A program made the translations under genes and the position numbers. Source: Methylobacter sp. (GTDB taxonomy: Bacteria; Pseudomonadota; Gammaproteobacteria; Methylococcales; Methylomonadaceae). From it: DNA of 60,980 nt. The stretch is taken from NCBI GenBank assembly GCA_030699385.1, contig JAUYMY010000034.1, forward strand, positions 1-60,980, given 5' to 3'. Below, in pieces: positions 9,064-17,850 of the stretch; positions within the stretch are counted from its first letter, which is position 1, and each line of letters opens with the position of its first letter. Under the pieces are notes generated by a model. That model searched no databases, was not told the DNA's origin, and saw only the letters and a list, made by a program, of their open reading frames with translations.

Positions 9064-10491
9064 ATGACTCAAAAAACAACACAATCATTTGATGTTATCG
9101 TCATCGGTGCCGGCCCTGCCGGTTATTCCAGCGCGATCCGCTGCGCCGAACTCGGCTTAAAAACCGCCTGCATCGATAACTGGCGCGATCAGGAAGGCCA
9201 AAGCAGCCTTGGCGGCACTTATCTCAATGCAGGCTGTGTCGCCTCTCTGGCCTTATTGGAATCGGCAAAGATTTATCATGCGCTGAGCCACGATCTAAAA
9301 CAGCACGGCATTCAGACCGGGGCCGTTTCCGTGGATGTTGCGCAAATGATGCAGCGCAAAAACCGCATTGTCGACAGCCTGAGTCGGCACATTGCCGACG
9401 CATTCGCTAGACACAATATCGAGCGCATCCAAGCGGAAGCCACTCTGCTCAATGAGCACGAAGTGGAAATTACCCCGCTCGCACCCGAATCACCTTACCG
9501 ACTTAAAGCCCAGCATATTATTCTGGCGACCGGCTCCTCGCCGGTCGACCTAGCTTGCGCGCCGATTGACAATGAATTTATTATTGATTCCACTATTGCG
9601 CTCAATCTGGATGCCGTCCCCAAACGCCTCGCCATCATTGGCGCCGGCATTATCGGACTTGAATTAGCCGGCATCTGGAGCCGACTCGGTGCCGAAACCA
9701 TTCTGCTGGAAGCGCAGGAAACCTTTTTAAGTCTTGCCGATCAGCAAATTTCCCGCGAAGCCTACCGCATCTACACCGATCAAGGTCTGGAACTGCGCTT
9801 GGGCGCGCGGGTTATTTCCAGCAAAAAAAGCGGTAAAGGCGTCACCGTAGAATATCAAGATCATGAGGGCAACCATACTCTGCGCGTCGACAAACTGATT
9901 GTAGCCTCGGGCCGGACGCCTAATACCGAACACCTGGCCGCCGCCGAAGCCAATTTGCTGCTTGATGAAAACGGCTATGTCCACGTCGACGAAAACTGCC
10001 GCACCAACCTGCCCGGCGTTTACGCCATCGGTGACTTGACCGTGCTCGGCCCGATGATTGCGCATAAAGGCATAGAAGAAGGCCTGTTTGTGGCCGAACA
10101 AATTGCCGGTCACCATAATCCGGTCAATTACCATCTGTTACCCAGCGTGGTGTTCACCGACCCTGAAATTGCCTGGGTCGGCCAAACCGAACAAGCGCTA
10201 AGAGCGATGGGCGAAGCCATTAAAGTGGGCGTATTTCCGTTAAACGCGACCGCCCGCGCCCAAGCCGTCGGCCAAACAGAAGGCCTAGTCAAAATCATTG
10301 CCCATGCCGATACCGACGCCCTGCTCGGCGTTCATATCATCGGCGCTCAAGCCTCAGAAATGATAGCCGAAGCCGTGCTGGCGATGGAGTTTTCCGCCAG
10401 CAGCGAAGATCTGGCCAGAACCATTCACGCCCATCCGACCATAGCCAAAGCCCTGCACGGCGCCGCGCTACTGCTGAAAAATCACACATAA
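9064..10491 (+). CDS. lpd: Dihydrolipoamide dehydrogenase-like E3 with altered active site
   Basis: A 475-residue flavoprotein of the E3 family, third gene of the sucAB operon. The FAD motif GAGPAGYSSAIR (15-26) and NAD motif GAGIIGLELAG are intact, and the ATG starts 4 bases after sucB. The redox site, normally GGTCLNVGCIPSK, reads GGTYLNAGCVASL: the first cysteine is Tyr53, only Cys58 remains, and the following Lys is Leu. At the C terminus the His-Glu dyad motif HPTLSE reads HPTIAK, so His457 is kept but Glu is Lys462. A normal dithiol-disulfide cycle is therefore not expected. It may be structural, have another oxidoreductase role, or be decaying while another Lpd serves the complex. The frame is intact over its full length. 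Confidence 0.85.
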   Translation: MTQKTTQSFDVIVIGAGPAGYSSAIRCAELGLKTACIDNWRDQEGQSSLGGTYLNAGCVASLALLESAKIYHALSHDLKQHGIQTGAVSVDVAQMMQRKNRIVDSLSRHIADAFARHNIERIQAEATLLNEHEVEITPLAPESPYRLKAQHIILATGSSPVDLACAPIDNEFIIDSTIALNLDAVPKRLAIIGAGIIGLELAGIWSRLGAETILLEAQETFLSLADQQISREAYRIYTDQGLELRLGARVISSKKSGKGVTVEYQDHEGNHTLRVDKLIVASGRTPNTEHLAAAEANLLLDENGYVHVDENCRTNLPGVYAIGDLTVLGPMIAHKGIEEGLFVAEQIAGHHNPVNYHLLPSVVFTDPEIAWVGQTEQALRAMGEAIKVGVFPLNATARAQAVGQTEGLVKIIAHADTDALLGVHIIGAQASEMIAEAVLAMEFSASSEDLARTIHAHPTIAKALHGAALLLKNHT

Positions 10492-10631
10492 TGATCGCCC
10501 TAATGGCAAGTGATGATCGAAGGCTGTAGAAAAATAGCGTCCACGAAAAACACAAAAAACACGAAAATTTCGTATTTTTCGTGTTTTTCGTGGACAATTA
10601 TTTGAGTGAGCTCTTTTCTCAGGAAATAGCC
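10490..10631. mobile_element. Palindromic miniature element, GGTGATTTC family, copy 1
   Basis: Shares gctgtagaaaaa-agtccacg on the left and tgtttttcgtggacaattat, then caggaaat, on the right with the copy at 59402. Its core is a 15-bp inverted repeat, gtccacgaaaaacac (10539-10553) and gtgtttttcgtggac (10581-10595). Terminal repeats are degenerate. It begins at the lpd stop codon and fills the gap to the convergent FAD gene, where the long hairpin could terminate transcription both ways. Confidence 0.6.
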
Positions 10632-10643
10632 TCTGCGTGTTCC

Positions 10644-12251
10644 TTACGCCCTTGACTGGCTGATGTCTAACGCCAATGCCTCCGCGATCTTGATGCCATC
10701 GACAGCCGCTGACAATATTCCACCCGCATAACCGGCGCCCTCGCCTGCCGGATACAAGCCTTGGGTATTCAGGCTTTGATAATGTTCGTTGCGCTTGATG
10801 CGGATAGGCGATGAGGTGCGGGTTTCGACCCCGGTCAATACCGCATCGTGCATCGCAAAGCCTTTTATCTTTTTATCAAAGGCCGGAAGCGCTTCGCGTA
10901 TTGCAGTAATCGCGTACTCCGGCAACGCTGGACTAAGGTCGCATAAATGCACGCCCGGCGTATACGAGGGCTGCACCGAACCCAGCACCGATGACGGCCG
11001 CTGGGCGAGAAAATCACCGACTAACTGCCCCGGCGCTGCGTAGGTTTCGCCGCCCAATTTAAAGGCCGCGGCCTCCAATTGACGCTGAAAGTCGATACCC
11101 GCCAACGGATGGCCGGGATAGTCGTCAGGGCTAATACCAACCACGATGCCGCTGTTGGCATTGCGCTCGTTACGCGAATATTGGCTCATGCCATTAGTGA
11201 CCACATGCCCGGCTTCAGAAGTCGCGGCAACCACAGTGCCGCCGGGGCACATGCAAAAACTGTACACGGAACGGCCGTTGCGGCAGTGATGCACCAGTTT
11301 GTAATCGGCAGCCCCCAATAGCGGATGACCGGCATTGCTGCCCCAGCGACAGCTATCAATCAGCGACTGCGGATGCTCTATGCGAAAGCCGATAGAAAAA
11401 GGCTTGGCTTCAATATAAACGCCGCGCTCATACAGCATGTTGAACGTATCACGGGCGCTGTGACCAACCGCCAGCACGACATGGTTCGTGTCTAAAGTTT
11501 CGCCATTGGTCAGCACCACGCCGCGCACTTGACCATCGTCGATAATAATGTCGTCAACCCGGCTTTGGAAACGGATTTCGCCGCCTAAGGCCTCAATGCT
11601 TGCGCGCAAATTTTCCACCACAGTGACTAGCCTAAAAGTGCCGATATGGGGCTTGCTGACCTGGAGAATTTCTGCCGGCGCACCGGCCTTGACGAGCTCG
11701 GTAAGCACTTTGCGGCCATAATGGTTTGGGTCTTTGATTTGGGTATACAGCTTGCCGTCGGAAAAAGTACCGGCGCCGCCTTCACCGAATTGGACATTAG
11801 ACTCAGGGTTAAACACACCTTTGCGCCAAAGCCCGAAGGTGTCTTTGGTGCGTTCGCGCACGGCCTTACCCCGCTCCAAAATAATCGGCCGAAAACCCAT
11901 TTGTGCCAGAATCAAGCCGGCAAACAATCCACACGGCCCAGTGCCAATAATGACCGGACGCAAAGCCGAATCTTTAGGCGCTTGTGTGACAAAACGATAG
12001 CTGCTGTCCGGCGTTAAAGAAAGTTGCGGATCGGCTGCCAAACGGGCTAAAACAGCGGGCTCGTCAGCAACCTCCGCATCAACCGTGTAAACCCGCAAAA
12101 TCGCATGGCGTTTACGCGCATCGAAGCCTTGCCTGAATATCGTGTAGCGATTGAGCTGTTCAGCGCCGATACCCAAGCGCTCGAGTATTGCGGTTTTAAG
12201 CTGGGTTTCCGGGTGATCAAGCGGGAGTTTAAGTTCAGTAATTCTCAACAT
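10644..12251 (-). CDS. Uncharacterised FAD-dependent dehydrogenase (COG2509 type)
   Basis: A 535-residue flavoprotein. An N-terminal domain of about 90 residues precedes the FAD motif GTGPCGLFAGLILAQMGF (about 102-119). A GEGGAGTFSDGKL segment and a C-terminal GEGAGYAGGILSAAVDG FAD-binding signature follow. This layout is that of the widely conserved FAD-dependent dehydrogenases whose substrate is unknown. No membrane segment or signal peptide is seen. It converges on the sucAB-lpd operon and is divergent from a small DUF2905 gene. Family confident, reaction unknown. Confidence 0.85.
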   Translation of the reverse strand: MLRITELKLPLDHPETQLKTAILERLGIGAEQLNRYTIFRQGFDARKRHAILRVYTVDAEVADEPAVLARLAADPQLSLTPDSSYRFVTQAPKDSALRPVIIGTGPCGLFAGLILAQMGFRPIILERGKAVRERTKDTFGLWRKGVFNPESNVQFGEGGAGTFSDGKLYTQIKDPNHYGRKVLTELVKAGAPAEILQVSKPHIGTFRLVTVVENLRASIEALGGEIRFQSRVDDIIIDDGQVRGVVLTNGETLDTNHVVLAVGHSARDTFNMLYERGVYIEAKPFSIGFRIEHPQSLIDSCRWGSNAGHPLLGAADYKLVHHCRNGRSVYSFCMCPGGTVVAATSEAGHVVTNGMSQYSRNERNANSGIVVGISPDDYPGHPLAGIDFQRQLEAAAFKLGGETYAAPGQLVGDFLAQRPSSVLGSVQPSYTPGVHLCDLSPALPEYAITAIREALPAFDKKIKGFAMHDAVLTGVETRTSSPIRIKRNEHYQSLNTQGLYPAGEGAGYAGGILSAAVDGIKIAEALALDISQSRA

Positions 12252-12380
12252 AGTGTGTGTTCCGATAGGTTCCTGTGACAGATCCGATTATTTTATGGGC
12301 GACAAGCTGTAAATTTGTTATTTTACCTTAGTTGCAAAGCGCACAGGTGATTGTGCCGTGATGTTAAATGGGAGCTTATA

Positions 12381-12599
12381 ATGACACTTGGAAAATTACT
12401 GCTGACGATAGGTGCTGTTTTAATGCTTATCGGACTTGTTGTCAGTTATGCGCCTTGGCTCATCAGCTGGTTCGGCAAATTACCCGGCGACATCCGTATT
12501 GAAGGTGAGCAGCATTTTGTTTTTATCCCGATTACGTCTATGCTGATTGTCAGCATTATCTTAACGCTCATCGTTAATCTGTTTTTGAGCAAACCCTGA
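12381..12599 (+). CDS. DUF2905 family small membrane protein
   Basis: A 72-residue protein with two transmembrane segments (about 5-26 and 48-68) separated by WFGKLPGDIRIEGEQ, the hallmark of DUF2905. I start at ATG 12381, preceded by a GGGAGC ribosome site. Function is unknown in the family; it is usually a lone inner-membrane protein. It is divergent from the FAD gene. Confidence 0.8.
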   Translation: MTLGKLLLTIGAVLMLIGLVVSYAPWLISWFGKLPGDIRIEGEQHFVFIPITSMLIVSIILTLIVNLFLSKP

Positions 12600-12707
12600 G
12601 CCAGTTAACATTATTTTTATAATCTATTTGTCGGATACTATGAGTTCTTGTAGAATGCGTCAGTTAAGTGTTGCCGTGCTCATAACAAGTATTAAGTTGG
12701 AACAAGA

Positions 12708-13097
12708 ATGGAAATATCACAAGAATTGCTACAGAAAAAAATCCTGATTGTCGATGACGCAGCTTCTATGCGGACACTCACCAAAGCCATTCTGCGCGAA
12801 GCCGGATTCACTCACGTTTTTGATGCTCCAGGTGGGCAAGAAGCGTTGCTGATGATGAGAAAGGTAAGAATTAATATCGTGGTATGCGACTGGAACATGC
12901 CCGGCATGAGCGGCCTTGATCTGTTTAAAGCCGTCAAAGACGACCCTAAATTGGACACGCCACCGTGGATTATGCTGACCTCTTCATCTGAAGGCGACAA
13001 GGTCAAGGAAGCCATTATGGCAGGCATAACCTCTTATATTGTAAAGCCTTTCAAACCAGATAATCTGGTTAAACAGGTCGTCAGCAAGCTGTCTTAA
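12708..13097 (+). CDS. CheY-like single-domain response regulator
   Basis: A 129-residue stand-alone receiver. The acidic pocket is Asp16-Asp17 in LIVDDA, phosphoacceptor Asp61 is in CDWNMPGMSG, and the switch residues are Thr91 (MLTSS) and Lys113 (VKPF). No output domain exists, so it must act by protein contact, as CheY does. No chemotaxis gene is nearby, so its partner kinase is not apparent. A strong terminator follows, shared with the convergent helicase gene. Confidence 0.9.
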   Translation: MEISQELLQKKILIVDDAASMRTLTKAILREAGFTHVFDAPGGQEALLMMRKVRINIVVCDWNMPGMSGLDLFKAVKDDPKLDTPPWIMLTSSSEGDKVKEAIMAGITSYIVKPFKPDNLVKQVVSKLS

Positions 13098-13111
13098 TCG
13101 CCCGATCAAAA

Positions 13112-13155
13112 AAGCCGCCATTCGCACTCTGTTGTTGCGAATGGCGGCTTTTTTT
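13112..13155. terminator. Bidirectional terminator between the CheY-like gene and rhlE
   Basis: A perfect 15-bp inverted repeat (aagccgccattcgca, 9-base loop, tgcgaatggcggctt) followed by a T-run on the plus strand and preceded by an A-run, so it can stop transcripts of both convergent genes. Its end overlaps the last codons of the helicase gene. Confidence 0.9.
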
Positions 13156-14497
13156 ATGCCTGCGTTCCGTCCACAGCAGGCTTGCTGCTGGGTACGCGCC
13201 TTTTACCGACATTCTTTTTGTCTCTAAGACGCACTTTAACTTTTTCCATAGCCGCTTTTTTAGGCTCTTCTTTCTTTTTACCGCCTGTCGCCTTGCCGGA
13301 TGCCTTGAGTTTTTTCGGGCCTTTATACTTGCCTTCCAGTTCTTTGATCGCACGCTTTTTGAATTTCTGTTTCAAAAATCGCTCAATGCCGGACATTAGA
13401 TTCCATTCGGTGTGCTTGACCAGCGCGATGGTCAGTCCCAATTCATCAACGCGCCCGGTTCGGCCAATGCGATGAATATAATTGATGCCGTTTCTGGGCA
13501 CATCAAAATTAATCACCAGATTAATGCCCTTGATGTCTAGGCCGCGCGCCGCAAGGTCGGTCGCCAGCATGACCTTGACCTCGCCGCCACGGAACAATTC
13601 CATCATCCGGTTGCGGTCTTTTTGATCCATCTCGCCATGCAGCACACCGACACGCAGCTTTTGCCCACGCAATGGCCCGCGCAATGCATCTGCCTGCAGT
13701 CTGCTGTTGGTAAAAACCAGCGCCTTGTCATAGGTTTCATTTTGCAACAGCCAGGTCAACAGCTTTAGCTTATGGTCATTATCGTCGGCTAGTACAATTT
13801 GCTGTTCAATGTTGCGGTGCCCGTCATGCAGCGTATTTAACGCCACAATTTCATGATTATTCAGTACCTTGTCGGCCATTTTGATGACACCAAAATGGGT
13901 CAAGGTGGCAGAAAACAGCAGCGTTTGTCGCTGTGCATTACAACTATTGGCAATCGTCAATACATCTTCGCTAAAGCCCATATCCAACATACGGTCGGCT
14001 TCGTCCAAAACCAACACTTCCAGATTGCTAAAATCCGGGATGTCCTGATCCATCAATTCCAGCACTCGCCCCGGCGTTGCAATCACAATTTCGGTGTTTC
14101 TGCGCAACATATTTTGCTGCAATCTAAAATCATCGCCGCCGGTAATCAGGCCGGTTTTCAGCTCGGTAAATTCAGTTAATTGCTGGCATTGCTTAAACAC
14201 TTGTTGCGCCAGTTCGCGCGTTGGCGTCAATACCAGGGCGCGGGTGCCGCGTGTTGTCGGCATAGTGAGCAAATGCTGCAGTATCGGCAGCAAGAAAGCG
14301 GCGGTTTTGCCGCTGCCGGTTTCGGCGCTAACCAGCAGATCTTTGCCCTCTAGCGCCAAAGGAATCGCCTGTAATTGCACCGGCGTCGGCTGTTCAAAAT
14401 CCATTTTTTTGATCGCCAACAACAAGGATGGAGCTAGCGATAGGCCTGAAAATAAGGCCGGTTTGTCTATGGATTGATCTATTGAATTTGGTTGCAT
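13154..14497 (-). CDS. rhlE: DEAD-box ATP-dependent RNA helicase, RhlE type
   Basis: A 447-residue RNA helicase that unwinds short RNA duplexes, typically in ribosome assembly or RNA decay. Motifs in order: Q motif FEQPTPVQLQ (34-43), Walker A AETGSGKT (58-65), PTRELAQQV (92-100), DEAD at 165-168, SAT, and HRIGRTGR. The core is followed from about residue 375 by a lysine-rich tail (KKRAIKELEGKYKGPKK and similar) for RNA binding. It converges on the CheY-like gene and shares its terminator. The RhlE subgroup is a judgement from length and the basic tail. Confidence 0.85.
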   Translation of the reverse strand: MQPNSIDQSIDKPALFSGLSLAPSLLLAIKKMDFEQPTPVQLQAIPLALEGKDLLVSAETGSGKTAAFLLPILQHLLTMPTTRGTRALVLTPTRELAQQVFKQCQQLTEFTELKTGLITGGDDFRLQQNMLRRNTEIVIATPGRVLELMDQDIPDFSNLEVLVLDEADRMLDMGFSEDVLTIANSCNAQRQTLLFSATLTHFGVIKMADKVLNNHEIVALNTLHDGHRNIEQQIVLADDNDHKLKLLTWLLQNETYDKALVFTNSRLQADALRGPLRGQKLRVGVLHGEMDQKDRNRMMELFRGGEVKVMLATDLAARGLDIKGINLVINFDVPRNGINYIHRIGRTGRVDELGLTIALVKHTEWNLMSGIERFLKQKFKKRAIKELEGKYKGPKKLKASGKATGGKKKEEPKKAAMEKVKVRLRDKKNVGKRRVPSSKPAVDGTQA

Positions 14498-14665
14498 GAA
14501 TCTTTAAAAGAGGCGTAGAACAAGAAAGATGAGAAGCGATGTGTGCCGGTATTATAGACTTTTTGCGCTCACGATTATGATTAAATAACTATTCATTGCA
14601 AATCGGTTTTTTAGCTTTTAAGCTAGATTGCAACATCCTCGTATCTACCTTGCCCAGGAATAACC

Positions 14666-15358
14666 ATGATACCGATTAGAGATACCGCACCGTGCTATTC
14701 AAAGCCCCTCGTCACTTGGGGCATCATGGCCGTGTGCATTGCTGTTTTTGTAGTGATGCAATTACTGCCCGATGCCTTAAGTTTGCGCCTTATCAACCTT
14801 TACGGCATGGTGCCTGTCCGCTACACCAACCCGCATTACGGCCTGCCTTTCGATGGCTATTTATCCTTTTTGACCAGCCTGTTTCTGCACGGAAACTGGC
14901 TGCACCTGATTATGAATATGTGGTTTTTATGGATATTTGGCGATAATGTCGAAGACCGCATGGGGCGATTGCCTTTTTTGATGTTCTATTTAATCTGCGG
15001 GCTGTTGGCCACTTTTTTACAGTGGATTTTTGACCCTAACCTTGCCATCCCGGTTGTCGGCGCATCAGGCGCCATAGCCGGCATATTGGCGGCTTATTTT
15101 TTCCTTTATCCGCTCGAACGCGTGGTGGTTTGGATTCCAATATTATTCCTGCCTATCGTCATTCATGTTCCCGCCATTGCTTTTTTAGGCTTGTGGGTCA
15201 TGGTTCAATTACACAGCGCGACCACATCGGTACTATTTGACGACGTTGCCGCCGCAGACGTCGCTTGGTGGGCGCATTTGGGCGGTTTTATTGCCGGTTC
15301 AATTTTATACCGGCTGTTTCTTCGCGAACAACCGACCGAAAAAAATGACTCATTTTAG
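14666..15358 (+). CDS. Rhomboid family intramembrane serine protease
   Basis: A 230-residue polytopic membrane protease. The catalytic dyad is visible: Ser134 in GASGAIAGI and His204 in WWAHLGGFIAG. The HxxxN-type stretch HLIMNMWFLW (80-89) contributes to the oxyanion site. Six to seven hydrophobic segments span the protein, and the N terminus MIPIRDTAP is typical of the bacterial group with a short cytoplasmic start. Substrates are unknown. Monocistronic by position. Confidence 0.9.
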   Translation: MIPIRDTAPCYSKPLVTWGIMAVCIAVFVVMQLLPDALSLRLINLYGMVPVRYTNPHYGLPFDGYLSFLTSLFLHGNWLHLIMNMWFLWIFGDNVEDRMGRLPFLMFYLICGLLATFLQWIFDPNLAIPVVGASGAIAGILAAYFFLYPLERVVVWIPILFLPIVIHVPAIAFLGLWVMVQLHSATTSVLFDDVAAADVAWWAHLGGFIAGSILYRLFLREQPTEKNDSF

Positions 15359-15475
15359 CGCTGTTAAGGTATAATCCGCCGCTTCAAATAGCGGTGTGCT
15401 TGACAACGCATCGGGGTCAGGGACATTTTCCCGACAACACAGATTTCTTAAGCTCAATCAGGTTGTGAAAGTAAT

Positions 15476-15802
15476 ATGAAAAAAATTAACGTTGCGTTAG
15501 TCAGACTGCTTCAGTTTGTCGTTTTTGTGGTATCCATCTTCATGGTCATCGTCTATTTTGGCGCCATGGTTTTATTGCCTTTGGATGCCATTGTTTTGAT
15601 GACAAAACTGATGGGCGTTGTCGGTATTAACAATTTTATCGGCGCCCTTATCGCCATTCCTGCCGTCGGTTACTTAGGCTTGATTGTTTACAAAACCCCA
15701 GGACTTTGCAAAATGATAGTCGACGCCGGCGTCGATATGATCAAAACAGGCAAAACCAGAGTTGAAGCATTCAATCAAATTGCCGATGCTGTAAAAGGTT
15801 AA
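15476..15802 (+). CDS. Small membrane protein of unknown function
   Basis: A 108-residue protein I do not recognise. Two long hydrophobic stretches (about 8-40 and 47-72, the second rich in small residues) suggest two or three membrane passes. A short amphipathic C-terminal part ends GKTRVEAFNQIADAVKG. It stands alone, with a terminator directly after it; a TATAAT hexamer lies about 100 bases upstream (15370-15375) without a clear -35. Codon use looks like the neighbours. Confidence 0.7.
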   Translation: MKKINVALVRLLQFVVFVVSIFMVIVYFGAMVLLPLDAIVLMTKLMGVVGINNFIGALIAIPAVGYLGLIVYKTPGLCKMIVDAGVDMIKTGKTRVEAFNQIADAVKG

Positions 15803-15817
15803 TTTTTTGCTCATCGT

Positions 15818-15852
15818 AAAAAGGGCGTGTCGATGTCGACACGCCCTTTTTT
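15818..15852. terminator. Rho-independent terminator after the 108-residue membrane protein
   Basis: Inverted repeat aaagggcgtgtcga/tcgacacgcccttt followed by a T-run (15847-15852), 16 bases after the stop codon at 15802. Confidence 0.85.
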
Positions 15853-15910
15853 GTGCCTGCCGGTTTGATTAATTCAAGCCCGATAATACAGTCATTTAAC
15901 AGGAATCAAC

Positions 15911-16420
15911 GTGAACACCCGGTTTGAACGCGAACAATTAAAATCCGATCTTGTCTTGCCCTGGTTTATTGTCGGCATGATGGGGCTGATGCTGGCGGCT
16001 TATCTTATCGTTTGCCATAGTTTGGGCGCACAGCTGCAACAGCCATTGCCGGAAGCCCAGCGGGTGCTGCTCAGAACGGTATTTTATGTAATTGCCATTG
16101 TGACTTTCCCGCTGACCAACCTGATCCGCCATATACAACTGCGCTTGAATCAAACCATGCCACGCTCTCAAGCCGCGCCTGACAGAACTCAGGATAGCTA
16201 TCGGCTGGATGCCAAAAAGCGCTATCTAGTGACTATCATCGTGTCACTGTCGTTGGTTGAAGTGATCGGTGCTTTCGGTCTGGTCATGTTTGTGCTGGGC
16301 GATGGCTTCAATACCTTATATATTTTCACCGGTCTGTCGGCGCTGGGGCTGTTTTTATATCGCCCAAAACTGGATGAATATGTCGACATCATTGATGCAA
16401 TTGCGTCACAAAAAACATAA
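15911..16420 (+). CDS. Membrane protein of unknown function, formerly coupled to glcF
   Basis: A 169-residue integral membrane protein with four predicted segments (about 17-35, 53-70, 104-128, 133-149), in two pairs separated by a hydrophilic loop. I do not recognise a family. The stop TAA (16418-16420) is the last part of an 8-base sequence, aaacataa, that is almost repeated (aaacatga) after the adjoining miniature element, where it holds the glcF start. Before insertion the two genes probably overlapped as ATGA. This suggests a role connected with the glycolate oxidase iron-sulfur subunit, but that is only context. Confidence 0.7.
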   Translation: MNTRFEREQLKSDLVLPWFIVGMMGLMLAAYLIVCHSLGAQLQQPLPEAQRVLLRTVFYVIAIVTFPLTNLIRHIQLRLNQTMPRSQAAPDRTQDSYRLDAKKRYLVTIIVSLSLVEVIGAFGLVMFVLGDGFNTLYIFTGLSALGLFLYRPKLDEYVDIIDAIASQKT

Positions 16421-16609
16421 GTAACTGCTCAGCGGTTGTAAAAAATACCTAAAGGAACACGGATGGCACTGATAAAACGGATAATCGCTGATTAAAAGCA
16501 GATTTATTTTAAAAAATCCGTGTAAATCCGTCTGATCTGTAACATCCGTCGACTGCAGGGATGCAGGAGCAATTGCCGAGTTCTATTTCTTTTTTGGCTG
16601 AGTAGTTAC
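16421..16609 (+). mobile_element. Miniature element, GTAACT family, copy 2
   Basis: 189 bp with ends gtaactgctcagc and gctgagtagttac and no gene. Flanking 8-mers aaacataa (16413-16420) and aaacatga (16610-16617) match at 7 of 8. Its interior (aaacggataatc-ctgattaaaa, ccgtgtaaatccgtc) matches the copy at 20986. It separates the 169-residue membrane protein from glcF and leaves glcF with only a weak ribosome site. Confidence 0.8.
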
Positions 16610-16613
16610 AAAC

Positions 16614-17822
16614 ATGAATATCTTATTGGCTGACGCCGACCTGTGCGTTAAATGCGGCTTATGCCTGCCACACTGCCCTACTTACACGAAAACCCAAAAC
16701 GAAAACGAATCCCCGCGCGGCCGCATTGCCTTAATTCAAGCCTGGGCCGGTGGGCATTTGGACACCTCAAAAAAGCTGATTGAGCATGTCGACAACTGCC
16801 TGCTGTGCCGTGCCTGCGAACGCGCCTGCCCCGCCGTGGTGCCTTATGGACGCTTGGTTAATAACTTTCGCGAACAGGTCAGCGCAAAACGCAGATCGAC
16901 GCTGGCTGCCGCGCTGTTAAAAACCGTATCGCAGAATAAACAGGCTGCCGGTTTAGCGCAGTCCGGGCTGCGCTTTTATCAACGTAGCGGGCTGCAAAAA
17001 ACCGCGCGCCTGCTCAAATTACCCAATTTATTAAAACTGGATAGAGTTGACCGACTGATGCCTGATTATCAGGAATCGCACGCGTTGGCACCGTTTTATC
17101 CGGCCACGACTGCGCCCAAGGGCACGGTCGGCCTCTTTGTCGGCTGCATGGGCGCGTTGCTGGATTATGAAACAGTTAATGCCGCCGTCACCGTACTCAC
17201 GGCGGCGGGCTTTAATGTTGCGATACCGGCTCAGCAAGGCTGTTGCGGCGCATTGGCCTTGCATGACGGCGATGGTAAAACTTTTTCGCAACTGGCCGCG
17301 ACTAATTGCAGCGCTTTTGCCGATGGCGACTTAGACGCAATAGTCACTATCGCCAGCGGTTGCGGCAGTCAGTTACAAGACTATCAACAGACTGAATTTG
17401 CCGGAAAAGTCATCGATATTAGCGAGTTTTTGATTCAGTCAGACTGTGATTTTAGCGCTCGATTGGCGCCATTGACGGCATCCGCCTGCCTGCATACGCC
17501 GTGCTCATTAAAAAACGTCATGCGCGAGGAGCAAGGGGCAGTCAAGTTGGCGCAACAAATTCCCGGCATTAAACTGACGCAATTGCCCGCGACAACACAC
17601 TGCTGCGGCTCGGCCGGCAGTTATATGCTGGATCATCCTCAAATGGCGGAAGCGTTATTAGGCGATTTATTGGAAGTGGCTTTAGCAAAGCAGCCTGCAT
17701 ATCTGCTCAGCTCGAATATCGGCTGCGCCTTGCATATAACGGCGGGATTGCGGGAACGGGGCATAACGCTGGAAGTGCTGCATCCGATTGTATTAATCGC
17801 GCGGCAATTAAAATCATCATAA
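16614..17822 (+). CDS. glcF: Glycolate oxidase iron-sulfur subunit
   Basis: A 402-residue electron-transfer subunit that accepts electrons from the flavin subunits of glycolate oxidase. Two 4Fe-4S ferredoxin motifs: Cys11, 14, 17, 21 (CVKCGLCLPHC) and Cys62, 65, 68, 72 (CLLCRACERAC). Two CCG domains follow, with GCCGALALHDG and HCCGSAGSYM. No glcD or glcE lies beside it. The start codon is the first ATG after the miniature element (its TSD contains the ATG), and no strong ribosome site precedes it. Oppositely oriented copies of the same element lie on both sides. A related heterodisulfide-reductase-like partner role is the main alternative. Confidence 0.85.
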   Translation: MNILLADADLCVKCGLCLPHCPTYTKTQNENESPRGRIALIQAWAGGHLDTSKKLIEHVDNCLLCRACERACPAVVPYGRLVNNFREQVSAKRRSTLAAALLKTVSQNKQAAGLAQSGLRFYQRSGLQKTARLLKLPNLLKLDRVDRLMPDYQESHALAPFYPATTAPKGTVGLFVGCMGALLDYETVNAAVTVLTAAGFNVAIPAQQGCCGALALHDGDGKTFSQLAATNCSAFADGDLDAIVTIASGCGSQLQDYQQTEFAGKVIDISEFLIQSDCDFSARLAPLTASACLHTPCSLKNVMREEQGAVKLAQQIPGIKLTQLPATTHCCGSAGSYMLDHPQMAEALLGDLLEVALAKQPAYLLSSNIGCALHITAGLRERGITLEVLHPIVLIARQLKSS

Positions 17823-17850
17823 CGAAAAAGGGCGACTAACAGCGACTCTT

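Noticed and set aside
10337..10597. Minus-strand frame antisense to the end of lpd through the repeat
   Set aside because: It consists of lpd antisense plus palindrome sequence; no protein-like pattern.
15360..15475. TATAAT at 15370 as a full promoter for the 108-residue protein
   Set aside because: No acceptable -35 at the right distance; mentioned only as an isolated hexamer.
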